The notes below the pieces were generated by a model. The model searched no databases and had not been told where the DNA came from. It saw only the letters and a list, made by a program, of their open reading frames with translations. Both the position numbers and the translations under genes were made by a program. A DNA stretch of 64,000 nucleotides, taken from assembly GCA_046348995.1 (NCBI GenBank), contig JAXMDB010000001.1, positions 372,001-436,000 of the forward strand. The letters are read 5' to 3'. Position 1 is the stretch's first letter, and each line of letters opens with the position of its first letter. Positions 17,496 to 25,675 of this stretch are shown piece after piece. This DNA comes from JANNSX01 sp046348995. GTDB lineage: Bacteria; Pseudomonadota; Alphaproteobacteria; Rhizobiales; Hyphomicrobiaceae.

Positions 17496-17768
17496 ATGAT
17501 CATCGAGACGGTCTACGTCGAGCTTCTTGACGAGGGGACAACCGTATGGCGGCCAGCCCCAGCTCTTCACCTTGATGATGACCTCTATTGCCTGCTGTGG
17601 TCGCCGGGGTACGATCAGGAAGATGAGAAATGGGCATTCGTCCCCGGCACAATCGTGCGATGTGAGACAAGATCTCTCCGCGGCGTTGGGGATGAGCCAA
17701 GCGACTGCAACGTTGCAGTCGCCGCTCTCCCTTTGGCCGAGCTCATCGCAGCGCCGCGCGCGCAATGA
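17496..17768 (+). CDS. Small conserved hypothetical protein
   Basis: A 90-aa protein starting MIIETVYVELLDEG and containing VWRPAPALHL and WAFVPGTIVRCE. This order (a first strand, VWRP, then FxPGxxVxCE) recurs in a family of short proteins of unknown function in many bacteria, which supports it being real. A weak GGGTGGG precedes the ATG. It lies divergent from the transglycosylase-like gene and 74 bases before the oxidoreductase gene. Confidence 0.6.
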   Translation: MIIETVYVELLDEGTTVWRPAPALHLDDDLYCLLWSPGYDQEDEKWAFVPGTIVRCETRSLRGVGDEPSDCNVAVAALPLAELIAAPRAQ

Positions 17769-17842
17769 AGCCCTGCCGCCGCCGGGTGGCTTCGCGCCGT
17801 CGCGCCTGCTAGCCTCCCACCAACAAAGCGAGGGAGGCTTCG

Positions 17843-19150
17843 ATGCAGCAGCTCGTCGAGCGCGACAACCGTCCGGGCAAGATCAGGTCGACGCCCTATT
17901 GGTGGGATATTACGCCGCGTCCGGCGCCGACGACCGTCGCGCTGCCCAAATCCGTCGACGTGCTGATCATCGGCTCGGGCTACACCGGCGTGAACGCTGC
18001 GCGCGAAACCGCCGAGGCCGGCCGATCGACGCTCGTGATCGATTCGGAGGATTTGGGCTACGGCTGCTCCAGCCGCAACGGCGGCCAGATCTCGACCTCG
18101 ATCAAGCCGACCTTCGACGACCTGCGCGGCCGCCACAACGAGGACATTTCCTTCCGCATCCGCCGCGAGGGCATGGAGGGGCTCCAGTTCGTCAAGGACA
18201 TCGTCAAGACGAAGGGCATCGACTGCGATCTGCGGGTCACCGGCCGCTTCCACGGCGCGCATGCGCCCAAATACTTCGACTATCTCGTCAAGACGGCGAA
18301 GACCCAGCCCAAGGGGCTCGAGGTGCCGATGGAGATCGTGCCGCGCGCCGAGCAGCACAAGGAGATCGCGAGCGACCGCTACTATGGCGGCGTGGTCTAT
18401 CCCGCGCACGGCCATCTCGACCCGGCGAAGTTCCATCAAGGGCTGCTGAAGCTTGCCGAGAAGGCCGGCGCGACATTCGTCTCGCATTGTCCGGCGACGC
18501 GCATCGAGAAGAGCGGCCAGGGCTTCACCGTCACCACCCCCAAGGGCACCATTGCCGCCCGCGATGTGCTGATCGCCACCAACGGCTACTCGGGCCCGCT
18601 CTCGCCCTGGCATCGCCGCCGCGTCATTCCGATCGGCAGCTACATCCTCGCGACCGATCCCTTGCCGGGCGGCGCCGCGAAATACATCCCGAAGGATCGC
18701 GCGGTGAGCGATTCTAAGCGCATCGTCGTCTATTTCCGCCAGTCGCCGGATGGCAAGAGCATCCTGTTCGGCGGACGCGCGAGGCTCTCCGAGAAGGACC
18801 CGATCGTCGCTCTACCCTCACTCAAGAGCCTGATGACCGACATCTATCCGGACCTGAAGGATATCGGCATCTCGCACACCTGGGTCGGCTTCGTCGCCTA
18901 CACCTTCGACACGCTCCCGCACATGGGCAAGCAGGATGGCCTCTGGTACTGCATGGGCTACTGTGGCTCGGGCGTGAATCTGGCGAGCTATTTCGGCACC
19001 CGCATCGGCCAGCAGATCGTCGGCAAGAAGGAAGGCAAGACCGCGCTCGATGGTCTGGCGTTCCCGACGCGGCCGCTCTACGGCGGCACGCCGTGGTTCC
19101 TCGCGCCGTCCGTAGGCTACTACCGCATGCTCGATCGGATGGGGGTATAG
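17843..19150 (+). CDS. DAO-type FAD-dependent oxidoreductase (gamma-glutamylputrescine oxidase-like)
   Basis: The 435-aa product has an N-terminal dinucleotide-binding fold with IGSGYTGVNAA near residue 50, then the CSSRNGGQ segment and a C-terminal FAD-contacting region GYCGSGVNLASYFG. This layout matches the DAO superfamily that oxidises amines and N-substituted amino acids, and is nearest in style to PuuB/OrdL-like proteins; the exact substrate is not predictable. A GGGAGG site precedes the start. An amidohydrolase gene follows after 20 bases, suggesting one catabolic unit. Confidence 0.85.
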   Translation: MQQLVERDNRPGKIRSTPYWWDITPRPAPTTVALPKSVDVLIIGSGYTGVNAARETAEAGRSTLVIDSEDLGYGCSSRNGGQISTSIKPTFDDLRGRHNEDISFRIRREGMEGLQFVKDIVKTKGIDCDLRVTGRFHGAHAPKYFDYLVKTAKTQPKGLEVPMEIVPRAEQHKEIASDRYYGGVVYPAHGHLDPAKFHQGLLKLAEKAGATFVSHCPATRIEKSGQGFTVTTPKGTIAARDVLIATNGYSGPLSPWHRRRVIPIGSYILATDPLPGGAAKYIPKDRAVSDSKRIVVYFRQSPDGKSILFGGRARLSEKDPIVALPSLKSLMTDIYPDLKDIGISHTWVGFVAYTFDTLPHMGKQDGLWYCMGYCGSGVNLASYFGTRIGQQIVGKKEGKTALDGLAFPTRPLYGGTPWFLAPSVGYYRMLDRMGV

Positions 19151-19170
19151 GGCATCGGAGGCCGCGGCGC

Positions 19171-20306
19171 ATGGCCTACGATCTCGTCCTCAAGGGTGGC
19201 CGCATCATCGATCCGTCCAGGGGCTCGATGCGATCGCCGATGTGGCGTTTGCTCAAGGCCGCGTGGCGGCGGTGGGGAAGGGGATCGACGCCAAGGGCGC
19301 GGCTGTCCGCGACGTCTCGGGCCTCATCGTCTCGCCGGGGCTGATCGATCTGCATACCCACGTCTACTGGGGCGGCTCCTCGCTTTCGATCGATGCCGAA
19401 GCGTTCGCGCGAAAGAGCGGCGTCACGACAGCGGTCGACACGGGCTCGGCAGGGCCGGGCAATTTCGCGGGGTTTCGCCGCCACGTCATCGAGCGGTCGG
19501 ACGTCCGCATCCTCGCCTACCTGCATGTGAGTCACGCCGGCATCTGGGGCTTCCACCGCAACGTCATGGTGGGCGAGAGCGCCAATATCGACCTGCTGGA
19601 CCCTAAGATGGCGGTCGAGGTCGCGAACGCCAACAAGGACGTCATCGCCGGCATCAAGATCCGCGTCTGCCGGCATGCGTCTGGTGACCAGGGCATCGCG
19701 CCCTTGAAGATCGCGCTCGAGGTGGCGGAGGCGACAGGCTTGCCGCTGATGGCGCATGTGGGCGAGGCGCCGCCGACCTATCGCGAGGTCGTCTCGCTGC
19801 TCAGGCCGGGCGATGTGCTCACCCACGCCTTCCGCCCGTTCCCCAATGCGCCGTGCGGCGCGCAAGGCAAGATCTGGCCGGAGGTGCTGGACGCCCGTCA
19901 GCGCGGCGTTCTCTTCGACATCGGCCACGGCATGGGCTCGTTCTCGTTCAAGACCGCGCGCGGCATGCTCGCAAACGGCTTTCTGCCGGACACGATCTCC
20001 TCCGACATCCACATCCTCTGCCTCGACGGCCCGGCCTTCGACCAGGTGACGACGCTGTCGAAGTTCCTGTGCTTGGGCGTGCCGCTGCCGGAGGTGCTGC
20101 GGCGCTCGACGGTCAACGCCGCGATGGCGCTGAAGCGGCCTGAGCTCGGATCGCTGAAGGTAGGCTCAGTGGGCGACGCCACGCTGCTCGACGTCGAGGA
20201 AGGCCGCTTCGACTACGTGGACGTCGACGGCGAGCACCTCGAGGGGCGGCAGCGGATCGTGTCGAAAGGCGTGGTGATCGCGGGCAAGTGGTGGTGGCCG
20301 GGGTGA
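19171..20306 (+). pseudogene. Amidohydrolase/deacetylase-family metallohydrolase with a -1 frameshift
   Basis: An N-terminal segment, MAYDLVLKGGRIIDPS, typical for the start of amidohydrolases, reads in one frame from ATG 19171 (GGAGG nine bases upstream). The rest, from about DVAFAQGRV, reads in another. One base is missing near 19217-19222; restoring it gives a single 378-aa protein with the zinc motif DLHTHVYWGG, a lysine-containing central region and HVGEAPP. A GTG at 19242 could start a shorter protein that keeps the metal site but loses part of the N-terminal beta-sandwich. It may be a true mutation or a sequencing error. Confidence 0.8.
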
Positions 20307-20316
20307 GGGGGGCAGC

Positions 20317-21231
20317 ATGAAAGTCGGCGGACCGGATCGTGCTCGAAAAGCAATCCAAGATTTCGAAGACTGGAGCGAGAAGAAGAGTGCTGAGCTCGAC
20401 GATGCGTGCAATCAGCTTGGGTCAGTATATCACTATACTGACATGGCAGGTTTTGCTGGTATCATCGGATCAAACGAGATTTGGTTCACGGACACGAATT
20501 ATTTGAATGATCCGAGCGAATTCCACTATGGGATGGGTCTAGCTGTTGATTCTCTCGAGCGATTCGCAGCGAGCAACAATGAAAATGTAAAGAGGTTTTG
20601 TAGGCTTACGAATGATGCTCTGGTTTCAACTCATAAGAGTTTGTTTTTGCATTTCATTGCATGCTTTAGTTTGTCGAATAACGACCTATCTCAATGGCGA
20701 TCGTACGCAGACAATGCGAGAGGCGTAGCCATCGAATTCTCACCAGGTTTATTTAAGATTAGCGACAAGCCTGTCAAGGATGGCCTGAACAATTTCGGAG
20801 CTGTCATTACGTATGATGAGAAGAAGGCAAAGGCGCGGATTCAAGAGGCGATTGGAAGGGCGATCTCGGTAGTGCCGTCACTGCCCGAGTTCGAGTCGAT
20901 GGTCGAGCTTAGTGCGGCTCTTGTAGGTCGAATTGTGCCGTATGTCATAGGCTGCAAGCATGTCGCATACTCACACGAGAAAGAGGTGAGATTAATTGTG
21001 CCAGGTAGAAAATCAGTTTTAGAGAGTCAGGTATCATTTAGAGTGAGGGATTCTATGCTTGTTCCATATCTAAAGGTGCCATTTCAACTATCTGGACGGG
21101 TGGCTAAAATATTTGTTGGCCCTGCGGCAAGCCCTCAAGCCGTTGCGAGCGTCAGCTCATTCCTCAGGAGACACGGCTTTCTAAATGTGCCTGTCGCAAA
21201 ATCTGAGATTCCATATACTGCACTAGTCTAA
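20317..21231 (+). CDS. DUF2971 domain protein on an AT-rich island
   Basis: The 304-aa product carries DUF2971 hallmarks: VYHYTD near residue 38, YLNDPSEF, a central LSQWRSYADN..GVAIEF segment and HEKEVRLIVPG. The spaced His, Tyr and Glu recall ADP-ribosyltransferase-like proteins such as DarT, but I infer this only from motif style. Base composition is strikingly low in GC (about 37% in 20581-20640) against about two thirds in its neighbours, indicating recent horizontal gain. It starts ten bases after the amidohydrolase stop with GGGGGG as ribosome site and is convergent with purA. Function unknown. Confidence 0.75.
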   Translation: MKVGGPDRARKAIQDFEDWSEKKSAELDDACNQLGSVYHYTDMAGFAGIIGSNEIWFTDTNYLNDPSEFHYGMGLAVDSLERFAASNNENVKRFCRLTNDALVSTHKSLFLHFIACFSLSNNDLSQWRSYADNARGVAIEFSPGLFKISDKPVKDGLNNFGAVITYDEKKAKARIQEAIGRAISVVPSLPEFESMVELSAALVGRIVPYVIGCKHVAYSHEKEVRLIVPGRKSVLESQVSFRVRDSMLVPYLKVPFQLSGRVAKIFVGPAASPQAVASVSSFLRRHGFLNVPVAKSEIPYTALV

Positions 21232-21251
21232 CGAGACACCGGTTGCTCCCA

Positions 21252-22544
21252 CTACCCCTCGAACGGATCGCGCACCAAAATCGTATCCTCGCGCTCGGGG
21301 CTGGTTGACAGCAGCGCCACCGGCGCCTCGATCAGCTCCTCGATGCGCTTGACGTATTTGATGCATTGGGCCGGCAGATCGGCCCAGCTGCGCGCGCCGC
21401 GCGTCGTCTCGGGCCAGCCGGGCATCGTCTCGTAAACGGGTTTCACACGCGCCTGCGCGAACTGGCCAGCCGGCAGATGATCGATCGGCTTGCCGTCGAG
21501 CTCGTAGCCGACGCAGACCTTCAGCTCGTCGAAGCCGTCGAGCACGTCGAGCTTCGTCAAAGCAATCCCGTCGATGCCGGCGACCTTGATGGTCTGGCGC
21601 ACGAGGCAGGCGTCGAACCAACCGCAGCGGCGCTTGCGGCCCGTCACCGTGCCGAACTCGTGACCGCGCTTGCCGAGCGTCTCGCCGGTCTCATCCAGCA
21701 GCTCCGTCGGGAAGGGCCCCGAGCCGACCCGCGTCGTGTAGGCCTTGGTGATTCCGAGCACATAGTGCAGCGCGCCCGGGCCGATGCCCGAGCCGGTCGC
21801 CGCTTGCGCCGCCACCGTGTTGGAAGAGGTCACGAACGGATAGGTGCCGTGGTCGTTGTCGAGGAGAGCGCCTTGCGCGCCCTCGAAGAGAATGCGCTTC
21901 CCCGCCTTGCGCTTGGCATCGATGAGCGCCCACACGGTGTCGACATAGGGCAACACGCTGTCGCGGATGCCCTTGAGTGCCTCGAGCAGGGCCGCCGGCG
22001 AAACCTCCGCCACGCCCAAACCGCGCCTCAGCGCATTGTGATGGGCGAGCAGCCGCTCGATCTTGGCCGGCAGCGTGTCGAGGTTCGCCAGATCCTGTGC
22101 CCGGATGGCGCGGCGGCCGACCTTGTCCTCATAGGCCGGGCCGATGCCGCGCATGGTCGTGCCGATGGCGGTCGCGCCCGCGGCCTTCTCGCGCAGCGCG
22201 TCGAGCTCACTGTGGAGCGGCAGGATCAGCGTCGCGTTCTCGGCGATGCGCAGGTTGTCGCGATTGATCGTGACGCCCATGGCTGTCAGCGTCTCGATCT
22301 CCTTCTTCAAGGCCCATGGATCGACGACGACGCCATTGCCGATGATCGACAGCTTGCCGCCGCGCACGATGCCCGATGGCAGCAGCGAGAGTTTGTAGGT
22401 CTTGTTGCCGATGACGAGCGTATGGCCGGCGTTGTGGCCACCCTGGAAGCGCACCACGCAGTCGGCGCGCTCCGACAACCAGTCGACGATCTTGCCCTTG
22501 CCCTCGTCGCCCCATTGCGCGCCGACGACCACCACGTTCGCCAT
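21252..22544 (-). CDS. purA: Adenylosuccinate synthetase
   Basis: PurA joins IMP and aspartate with GTP to make adenylosuccinate, the first committed AMP step in the cytosol. The 430-aa product has the usual length and the P-loop GAQWGDEGKGK at residues 7-17, plus the GGHNAGHT segment with the catalytic histidine and the IMP-binding TTMRGIGPAYEDK region. The start at 22544 follows GGAAAG and gives MANVVVVG; the in-frame extension upstream is unlikely. Confidence 0.96.
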   Translation of the reverse strand: MANVVVVGAQWGDEGKGKIVDWLSERADCVVRFQGGHNAGHTLVIGNKTYKLSLLPSGIVRGGKLSIIGNGVVVDPWALKKEIETLTAMGVTINRDNLRIAENATLILPLHSELDALREKAAGATAIGTTMRGIGPAYEDKVGRRAIRAQDLANLDTLPAKIERLLAHHNALRRGLGVAEVSPAALLEALKGIRDSVLPYVDTVWALIDAKRKAGKRILFEGAQGALLDNDHGTYPFVTSSNTVAAQAATGSGIGPGALHYVLGITKAYTTRVGSGPFPTELLDETGETLGKRGHEFGTVTGRKRRCGWFDACLVRQTIKVAGIDGIALTKLDVLDGFDELKVCVGYELDGKPIDHLPAGQFAQARVKPVYETMPGWPETTRGARSWADLPAQCIKYVKRIEELIEAPVALLSTSPEREDTILVRDPFEG

Positions 22545-22689
22545 GACTTTCCGATCCTTCTCGCGCCGTGGAGCCGGCACACGAACGGCCCCGCGAGGTT
22601 TCTCGGGGGCCGTGAGGTCTTATAGAGGGATGTGGGGGAAGGGGGAAGCCGGGGCTGGTGCGATTGGCCTGCCGGTGGCGCGGCCAATT

Positions 22690-22767
22690 GTAGGGGCGAC
22701 CTGCCGGTCGCCCTTCTCGGCCCTAAGGCGGTGGATCGAAGAGGGGCGACCCGCCGGTCGCCCCTAC
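22690..22767. repeat. Paired palindromic repeat (GTAGGGGCGACC family, BIME-like)
   Basis: Two palindromic units, GTAGGGGCGACC..GGTCGCCC and GGGGCGACC..GGTCGCCCCTAC, face each other across about 21 bases, so each arm is a hairpin and the two arms also pair with each other. They lie in the 302-base gap between purA and the ornithine cyclodeaminase-like gene, which otherwise shows nothing recognisable. Related copies occur at 28943-29018 and 29262-29472. Confidence 0.8.
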
Positions 22768-22846
22768 AGACGTCGCGAAACAGACGCACCGGCACCGCCG
22801 ACAATGTCCTATAGTCGGCGCGAAACCGACGATCCCAGAGGTTCCC

Positions 22847-23797
22847 ATGCTCGTCATCGACCGCGAAACCGTCAACCGGATTGCCGACTACCGTCAGCTG
22901 GTCGCGGCGCTCACCGCCATGTACCGCACCGGCGTCGATGCGCTCGAGCGGACGATCCTCACCCAGCCGGCGCCCAAGGGCGGGGAGAACGATTGCCTGA
23001 TCCAGACCGCCTGGATGCGCGACAAGGCGTTCGGCATGAAGATTGCCAACGTGTTTCCCGACAATCTCGCGAAGGGCATCCCCTCGGTCGTCGGCCTCTA
23101 TGTGCTGTTTTCCGGCACGACCGGCGAGCCGATGGCGACCATCGACGGCGTCGCCGAGACCTTCTTCAAGACCGCGAGCAACTCGGCGGTGGCGAGCGAT
23201 CTGTTGGCGAGGAAGGACTCTCGCGTGCTCGCGATGTTCGGCGCCGGCAAGCTCGCGCCACACCTCGTCAAGGCGCACGCGGCGGTGCGGCCGATCGAGC
23301 GCGTGCTGGTCTGGAACCGGACGCACGCCAATGCGGAGAAGCTCGCGGCCGAGCTCACCGCTGCGGGCTTCCGCGCCGCGGCGACTGCCGATCCGGCGAC
23401 GGCCGCGTCGGAGGCCGACATCGTCAACGCCGCGACCTTCGCGACCGAGCCGATCGTCAAGGGGGCGTGGCTGAAACCCGGCGCGCATGTCGATCTCGTC
23501 GGCGGCTACACGCCGATCTACCGCGAGGCCGACGGCGAGGCGGTGAAGCGCTCGGGCCGGCTTTATGTGGATAGCCGCCAATCGACGGTCGGCGTCTGTG
23601 GCGACGTCATCGGGCCGATCTCGGAGGGCGTGCTCGACGAAGGCCGGATCGCCGATCTCTTCGAGCTGGCGCAAGGCAAGGCGCAAGGCCGCCGTGGCCC
23701 GGACGACATCACCGTCTTCAAATCCGGCGGCGGCGGCCACGAGGATCTCGCCGCCGCGCTGGCGCTGTACGAGCTGGCGCGGGCCGCGAAGGGGTGA
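22847..23797 (+). CDS. Ornithine cyclodeaminase/mu-crystallin family protein
   Basis: The 316-aa product belongs to the family of NAD(P)-dependent ornithine cyclodeaminases and related ketimine/alanine-type dehydrogenases. It has the conserved substrate region with GMKIANVFPDN (its Lys is the usual carboxylate contact), then a Rossmann fold starting MFGAGKLAPHLVKA and the ASEADIVNAAT strand. The classic GxGxxA is GAGKLA. Exact substrate is uncertain. AGAGG precedes the ATG. Confidence 0.87.
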   Translation: MLVIDRETVNRIADYRQLVAALTAMYRTGVDALERTILTQPAPKGGENDCLIQTAWMRDKAFGMKIANVFPDNLAKGIPSVVGLYVLFSGTTGEPMATIDGVAETFFKTASNSAVASDLLARKDSRVLAMFGAGKLAPHLVKAHAAVRPIERVLVWNRTHANAEKLAAELTAAGFRAAATADPATAASEADIVNAATFATEPIVKGAWLKPGAHVDLVGGYTPIYREADGEAVKRSGRLYVDSRQSTVGVCGDVIGPISEGVLDEGRIADLFELAQGKAQGRRGPDDITVFKSGGGGHEDLAAALALYELARAAKG

Positions 23798-23917
23798 GCG
23801 TCACCTTCGGCGGGAGGCGGCGATTACGAGGCGGAACTCGGTCATTGTCTTCGGGCCTCCGCAGTCGGATTGAGCGGGGCGTACCAGCGTCTCGCATCGG
23901 ACATCCGTGTTGTGGCT

Positions 23918-23973
23918 TACCCCCCACCCCGGCCCTCCCCCTCACGGGGGGAGGGGGGACACCGCCGCCAAGA
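23918..23973. repeat. G/C-tract palindromic repeat, copy 1 of a 55-base direct repeat
   Basis: Begins TACCCCCCACCCCGG, contains a hairpin of CCTCCCCCT and GGGGGGAGG, and ends ACACCGCCGCCAAGA. Copy 2 at 24619-24673 is identical apart from one G fewer. The two copies bracket a small orphan gene. Confidence 0.85.
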
Positions 23974-24036
23974 TTCTTCCGACGACAGGCAGCAGAGGAT
24001 TATGAGCTGCTCATTGCCTGGGCTCGAGTTGCACTC

Positions 24037-24576
24037 GTGTGCATCAGTACTGCCTTTTGTACAGTGGGCACTGGGATCACCGGCGTAGCGGCCTGTACAA
24101 TGGTCGGTCCCAATTTCCCGCCGCTGCTGTCAGAGGCGGATAAAGATCCTGAAACAGTATGCGTCAAGCGCCCCACGCTTGAGCGTATCCTTCGTGACAT
24201 CCAAGTTCGAGACCCCAATCGAGAGGCAAGCGCCGCCGTTCACGCGGGCGACTACCGATTACTCGTCAATAATTGGAATTTCGCTTGCGATAACCCGCTC
24301 GACTACGGGTCTGAACAGATCGCTTGCGATAGGGGCGCTCTGCGACGTCAGGAAATGCGCTTTCGCGTCTTTGTGAGGGCGGCGCATGGCTGGCCGCCTG
24401 CGCCGGACACGGCGGATCAGAGGGAGCCCGCCGATTACGAGTTCGAAGCTGATCCGGATGCGCGTTGTGTGCGGTCGATTCGAGTCGCGGCACATCGGTT
24501 TGTCGTCCGGTTTAATCTGCAGCTCCTGTCGGCAGCTCCACAGGCGCTGAGACCTGCATGCAAGCTGGCGGATTGA
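24037..24576 (+). CDS. Orphan hypothetical protein, possible lipoprotein, start uncertain
   Basis: A reading frame of about 180 codons with no recognised family. Its N-terminal part is hydrophobic and ends in GVAAC, which fits a lipobox, so a lipoprotein is possible; the mature part contains several Cys, many Arg and Asp, and looks globular. The frame stays open upstream to 23794, but that portion translates a palindromic repeat and is probably not native, so the true start may have been replaced by repeat insertion. GTG 24037 is only one candidate. GC is slightly below the neighbours. It lies between two direct repeat copies. Confidence 0.35.
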   Translation: MCISTAFCTVGTGITGVAACTMVGPNFPPLLSEADKDPETVCVKRPTLERILRDIQVRDPNREASAAVHAGDYRLLVNNWNFACDNPLDYGSEQIACDRGALRRQEMRFRVFVRAAHGWPPAPDTADQREPADYEFEADPDARCVRSIRVAAHRFVVRFNLQLLSAAPQALRPACKLAD

Positions 24577-24618
24577 GTGGGAGGCAAGCCTCTCGCCGTC
24601 GGCATCTTTGTTTTTGCA

Positions 24619-24673
24619 TACCCCCCACCCCGGCCCTCCCCCTCACGGGGGGAGGGGGACACCGCCGCCAAGA
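24619..24673. repeat. G/C-tract palindromic repeat, copy 2 of the 55-base direct repeat
   Basis: Same sequence and orientation as 23918-23973 with a single-base length difference in the G run. Confidence 0.85.
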
Positions 24674-24740
24674 CGAAGTCGATGGCAGGCCGCCGTCTGA
24701 CTCGGATTTTTCAGCCTCATCCGCCCCCGATCGAGGCAGG

Positions 24741-24780
24741 CTCCCCCTCCCCCCTTGAGGGGGAGGGTTGGGGTGGGGGG
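24741..24780. repeat. C-tract/G-tract hairpin repeat, inverted relative
   Basis: CTCCCCCTCCCCCCTTGAGG runs into GGGAGGGTTGGGGTGGGGGG, a strong hairpin. It is the opposite-strand form of the 24619 element and matches the repeats at 58018 and 59832. Confidence 0.75.
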
Positions 24781-24822
24781 TCGACAGGAAAAAGAGCGAG
24801 CGGGGCGACCTGTGAGCGTCGC

Positions 24823-25329
24823 CTACGCCCTCACACCGGCCACCATGCCGCGATACGCCCCGAGCGCGCCGTCGGTCACCTCGGCCGCGAGCAGCCGCGC
24901 CGGGTTCACCGGGCCCGGCATGACGATTTGGCCCTCGGGCACGGGCTTGAAGCCGAACTTGCCGTAGTAGGGCAGGTCGCCGACGAGCAGCACGAGGCGG
25001 ATGCCCTCGCTCTCAGCCCGCTGCAAGGCTTCCGCGACGAGCCGCCGGCCGATGCCCTGACCGGCGAGCCGCGGCGTCACCGCCAAGGGACCGAGCATCA
25101 AGGCGTCGCCGGTGCCGCCGATTTCGATCGGCGTCATGCGCAGCGAGGCGACCACTTCGTCAGCGATGGACGCGCACAGGCAATGCTTGGAATAGAGCGG
25201 CAGCCCCTCGCGCACCCGGTAGGCGGCGCGGGCGAAGCGGCCGGGTCCGAAGCACTGATCCTGCAACACCTGGATCGCGGGCAGATCGGTAGCCGTGACC
25301 GGCCGGAAGGCGATGAGGTAGGGGGACAT
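24823..25329 (-). CDS. GNAT-family N-acetyltransferase
   Basis: A 168-aa product from ATG 25329 (183 aa if a TTG at 25374 is used). The acetyl-CoA pyrophosphate loop reads RLAGQGIGRRLVAEAL, preceded by the LMLGPLAVTP strand, and the C-terminal YYGKFGFKPVPEGQIVMPGP block matches the YhbS-type subgroup. It transfers an acetyl group to an amine, substrate unknown. Neither candidate start has a convincing ribosome site, so the N-terminus is uncertain. Confidence 0.85.
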   Translation of the reverse strand: MSPYLIAFRPVTATDLPAIQVLQDQCFGPGRFARAAYRVREGLPLYSKHCLCASIADEVVASLRMTPIEIGGTGDALMLGPLAVTPRLAGQGIGRRLVAEALQRAESEGIRLVLLVGDLPYYGKFGFKPVPEGQIVMPGPVNPARLLAAEVTDGALGAYRGMVAGVRA

Positions 25330-25675
25330 GGCGAGGAGGCTTTCGAGCTCAGGGGACCGGAGGAATTGGATCAAGGTCCTCAGGGCTCGTCTCTCGCTGG
25401 TCTCGATTTTCGGGAGGTTCAGCTCCGCAGATCGGCAGAACCAGAGAGGCAGACGACGCCCAAGGCGCTGAGGGGCGCCTGTCGTCGGCCGAAGCCTATC
25501 AATCTGGTGTTCCGCTCGATCATCGTCTCGCCTGATACCGGACTATTCCGGCAAGGTCAAACGATGTGGTGCGGCGACGGGCGATTTCAAGGGCTGGTAT
25601 GCATTTGAGCTCGCTTAAGGCGAGCGCCCCGTAGCGACCGCCGGAGCGGTGCCACGGGGGAGCTCCGGCTGTTCC
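25330..25675. other. Intergenic stretch with two small hairpins, no gene seen
   Basis: No reading frame here looks coding. It holds GCTCGC-TTAAG-GCGAGC at 25609-25625 and an 8-bp stem GCCGGAGC/GCTCCGGC at 25640-25669, the latter just past the stop of the minus-strand arginase-family gene and possibly its terminator, although no T run follows. Confidence 0.5.

Noticed and set aside
20317..21231. Calling the DUF2971 locus a complete defence island
   Set aside because: Only one foreign-looking gene is present; there is no nuclease, methylase, antitoxin or integrase beside it.
23794..24036. N-terminal 81 codons of the frame leading into the orphan gene
   Set aside because: They translate a palindromic intergenic repeat (LPPTPALPLTGGGG), a known source of false N-termini.
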